From Candidatus Omnitrophota bacterium (GTDB taxonomy: Bacteria; Ratteibacteria; UBA8468; B48-G9; JAFGKM01): a DNA stretch of 25,118 bases. The DNA lies in NCBI GenBank assembly GCA_023818785.1, contig JAMWCO010000002.1:1-25118 (forward strand), read 5' to 3'. This document shows positions 24,489 to 25,118 of the stretch, one piece after another. The first letter of the stretch is position 1, and each line of letters opens with the position of its first letter. Under the pieces are notes generated by a model. The model was not told the origin of the DNA, made no database searches, and saw only the letters and a program-made list of their open reading frames with translations. The translations under genes were made by a program, and so were the position numbers.

Positions 24489-24516
24489 ATTTTACCAAAT
24501 TCAATTCATCAGTCAA
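24489..24516 (-). promoter_or_regulatory. predicted promoter of the DUF523-DUF1722 gene
   Basis: On the minus strand TTGACT (24511-24516) and TAAAAT (24489-24494) are 16 bp apart; the upstream ATG follows the -10 after 7 bp, predicting a leaderless mRNA. Confidence 0.5.
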
Positions 24517-24586
24517 AAGAGAGAAATTTAAAGAAATGACATCACAGTTGCGGGCTATAAGGAATTTTATTTTTGTCAAAATCCTC

Positions 24587-24615
24587 TTGTCAATTATTGT
24601 ATTTTTTTGTATAAT
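24587..24615 (+). promoter_or_regulatory. strong predicted promoter upstream of the MNT gene
   Basis: TTGTCA (24587-24592) and a perfect TATAAT (24610-24615) are 17 bp apart. Transcription would start near 24622 and read through the three tiny ORFs into the nucleotidyltransferase gene, giving a leader of about 230 bases, unlike the near-leaderless starts elsewhere. A second TTGTCAA lies at 24573-24579. Confidence 0.6.
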
Positions 24616-24628
24616 ATAGTCAGATTTT

Positions 24629-24688
24629 ATGAAAAATTGTTTTTTAAGAAAGAATTTCCATTATAGAAAAAAAGATAATGACTATTAA
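24629..24688 (+). CDS. possible 19-codon leader ORF
   Basis: ATG is 13 bp after the predicted -10 and encodes 19 basic residues beginning MKNCFLRKN. No Shine-Dalgarno is visible. It is not recognised and may be chance or the remnant of a gene. Confidence 0.2.
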   Translation: MKNCFLRKNFHYRKKDNDY

Positions 24689-24710
24689 ATAAGTTTTAGA
24701 ATATTTACAG

Positions 24711-24788
24711 ATGGGTGAACATATCATAATAATCATTGGCGATAATAACTATTTTAGTTTTTATAATGAAGAATTGATTAAGGAGTAA
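24711..24788 (+). CDS. possible 25-codon ORF, perhaps a gene remnant
   Basis: The ORF encodes MGEHIIIIIGDNNYFSFYNEELIKE. The same frame stays open upstream for six codons without a start. The protein-like composition suggests a decayed or truncated gene, but no family is recognised. Its end overlaps the Shine-Dalgarno of the next short ORF. Confidence 0.25.
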   Translation: MGEHIIIIIGDNNYFSFYNEELIKE

Positions 24789-24793
24789 AACCT

Positions 24794-24847
24794 ATGCTCT
24801 ACAAAGAATATAAACCAACAGAAGAACTTGAAACAAAAGAAGGGTAA
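24794..24847 (+). CDS. possible 17-codon ORF before the MNT gene
   Basis: The ORF encodes MLYKEYKPTEELETKEG and has an AAGGAG (24780-24785) 8 bp upstream, the best Shine-Dalgarno in this region. It shares its reading frame with the nucleotidyltransferase gene, which starts 3 bp after its TAA. The peptide faintly resembles the start of some AraC-type regulators, so it may be a remnant or a coupling peptide. Confidence 0.3.
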   Translation: MLYKEYKPTEELETKEG

Positions 24848-24850
24848 AAT

Positions 24851-25118
24851 ATGGATAGAAAAGATGAGTTAAAGGAATTGGCTTATAAAGTTGCCCAACT
24901 ACTTAAAGAAAAATATAAAGTTAAAAGAATTTTTCTTATTGGCTCGCTTGTTGAGGGTATTGTGCATGAAAGGTCCGATATAGATCTCGTGGTAGAAGGT
25001 TTACCACCAGAACTTTATATAAAAGCACTTACAGAAGCGTATGATATTCTCTCTCAGGGAGTTGAACTAAACTTAATTCCATTTAAAGATGCTTTCCCAT
25101 CCTTAAAAGAAAAAACAT
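24851..25118 (+). CDS. MNT-type nucleotidyltransferase, C-terminus beyond window
   Basis: The first 89 residues show a minimal nucleotidyltransferase domain. The active-site signature GS-x10-DxD is exact: Gly31-Ser32 and Asp43-Ile44-Asp45 in SDIDLVV, with a further acidic residue at Glu72 (VELNLI). MNT proteins of this size are often antitoxins (MntA) that AMPylate a HEPN toxin (HepT) encoded next door; the neighbour would be beyond the right edge, so this role is inferred. AGGG lies 6 bp before the ATG. Counting 24961-25020 gives 24 G or C in 60, against 15 in 60 for 22021-22080, so the gene may be acquired. Confidence 0.82.
   Translation, partial: MDRKDELKELAYKVAQLLKEKYKVKRIFLIGSLVEGIVHERSDIDLVVEGLPPELYIKALTEAYDILSQGVELNLIPFKDAFPSLKEKT

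Larger units (their letters stand above)
24482..24850. other. 369-bp region without a full-size gene
   Basis: This is the only long gap in the window. Its left part holds the minus-strand promoter of the DUF523 gene, followed by about 70 bp with no recognised feature. It then has a strong plus-strand promoter (24587-24615) and three very short plus-strand ORFs (19, 25 and 17 codons) leading to the nucleotidyltransferase gene. It contains no tRNA-like structure, insertion-sequence end or terminator that I can see. Confidence 0.7.

Noticed and set aside
24794..25118. The 17-codon ORF and MNT gene as one gene interrupted by a stop codon
   Set aside because: They share a frame, but the MNT ATG has its own AGGG and the domain begins naturally after that ATG; the peptide is not a known MNT extension.

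Overview
The window is a very A+T-rich, densely packed bacterial chromosome segment: 26 recognisable protein genes, most of them abutting or overlapping by a few bases, with almost no spacer DNA. A Gram-negative-type envelope is suggested by an LpxL/HtrB-like acyltransferase, a WbpA-type nucleotide-sugar dehydrogenase and an exported TPR/HEAT protein. AddAB-type recombination, PlsX/PlsY acyl transfer and separate SecD and SecF are also present. Lysine and isoleucine are heavily used and arginine is mostly AGA/AGG. I cannot assign a phylum by reading; an uncultured low-GC lineage with a diderm envelope would fit. No tRNA, rRNA, CRISPR array, insertion sequence or convincing rho-independent terminator was seen.

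Layout. (1) 1-5351, minus: hisI-secD-secF-rsmD-coaD-rpmF-plsX-fabH, most junctions overlapping by a few bases; fabH runs off the left edge. (2) 5397-5663, plus: a single-domain MGMT-type DNA alkyltransferase, divergent from hisI. (3) 5660-10438, minus: TPR/HEAT protein-prmC-murA-dapB. (4) 10468-12269, minus: gerM-domain protein-rpmE-prfA. (5) 12317-13627, minus: nucleotide-sugar dehydrogenase with its own promoter. (6) 13656-18864, minus: addB-addA. (7) 18921-19820, plus: LpxL-like acyltransferase, divergent from addB. (8) 19800-21887, minus: plsY-CTP-dependent lipid kinase-like protein-patatin. (9) 21975-23484, plus: HAD phosphatase-ccdA. (10) 23504-24481, minus: DUF523-DUF1722 protein. (11) 24587-25118, plus: a strong promoter, three tiny ORFs and the start of an MNT-type nucleotidyltransferase in visibly more G+C-rich DNA.

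How the genes fit together. Lipid supply is a recurring theme: fabH and plsX make and activate acyl chains, plsY makes lysophosphatidate, and the flanking kinase-like, patatin and acyltransferase genes suggest phospholipid turnover or envelope remodelling. rpmE-prfA and prmC-murA form a common translation/cell-wall neighbourhood, here split by the TPR/HEAT gene; PrmC methylates the release factor encoded by prfA. addB and addA encode both halves of a double-strand-break processing enzyme.

The most notable signal is a regulatory pattern: at nearly every operon head a -35/-10 pair with 16-18 bp spacing lies so close to the start codon (7-12 bp) that the mRNA would be leaderless or nearly so, with no Shine-Dalgarno sequence, while several internal genes have strong Shine-Dalgarno sequences. 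This pattern also helped choose several start codons (hisI, addB, the HAD gene).
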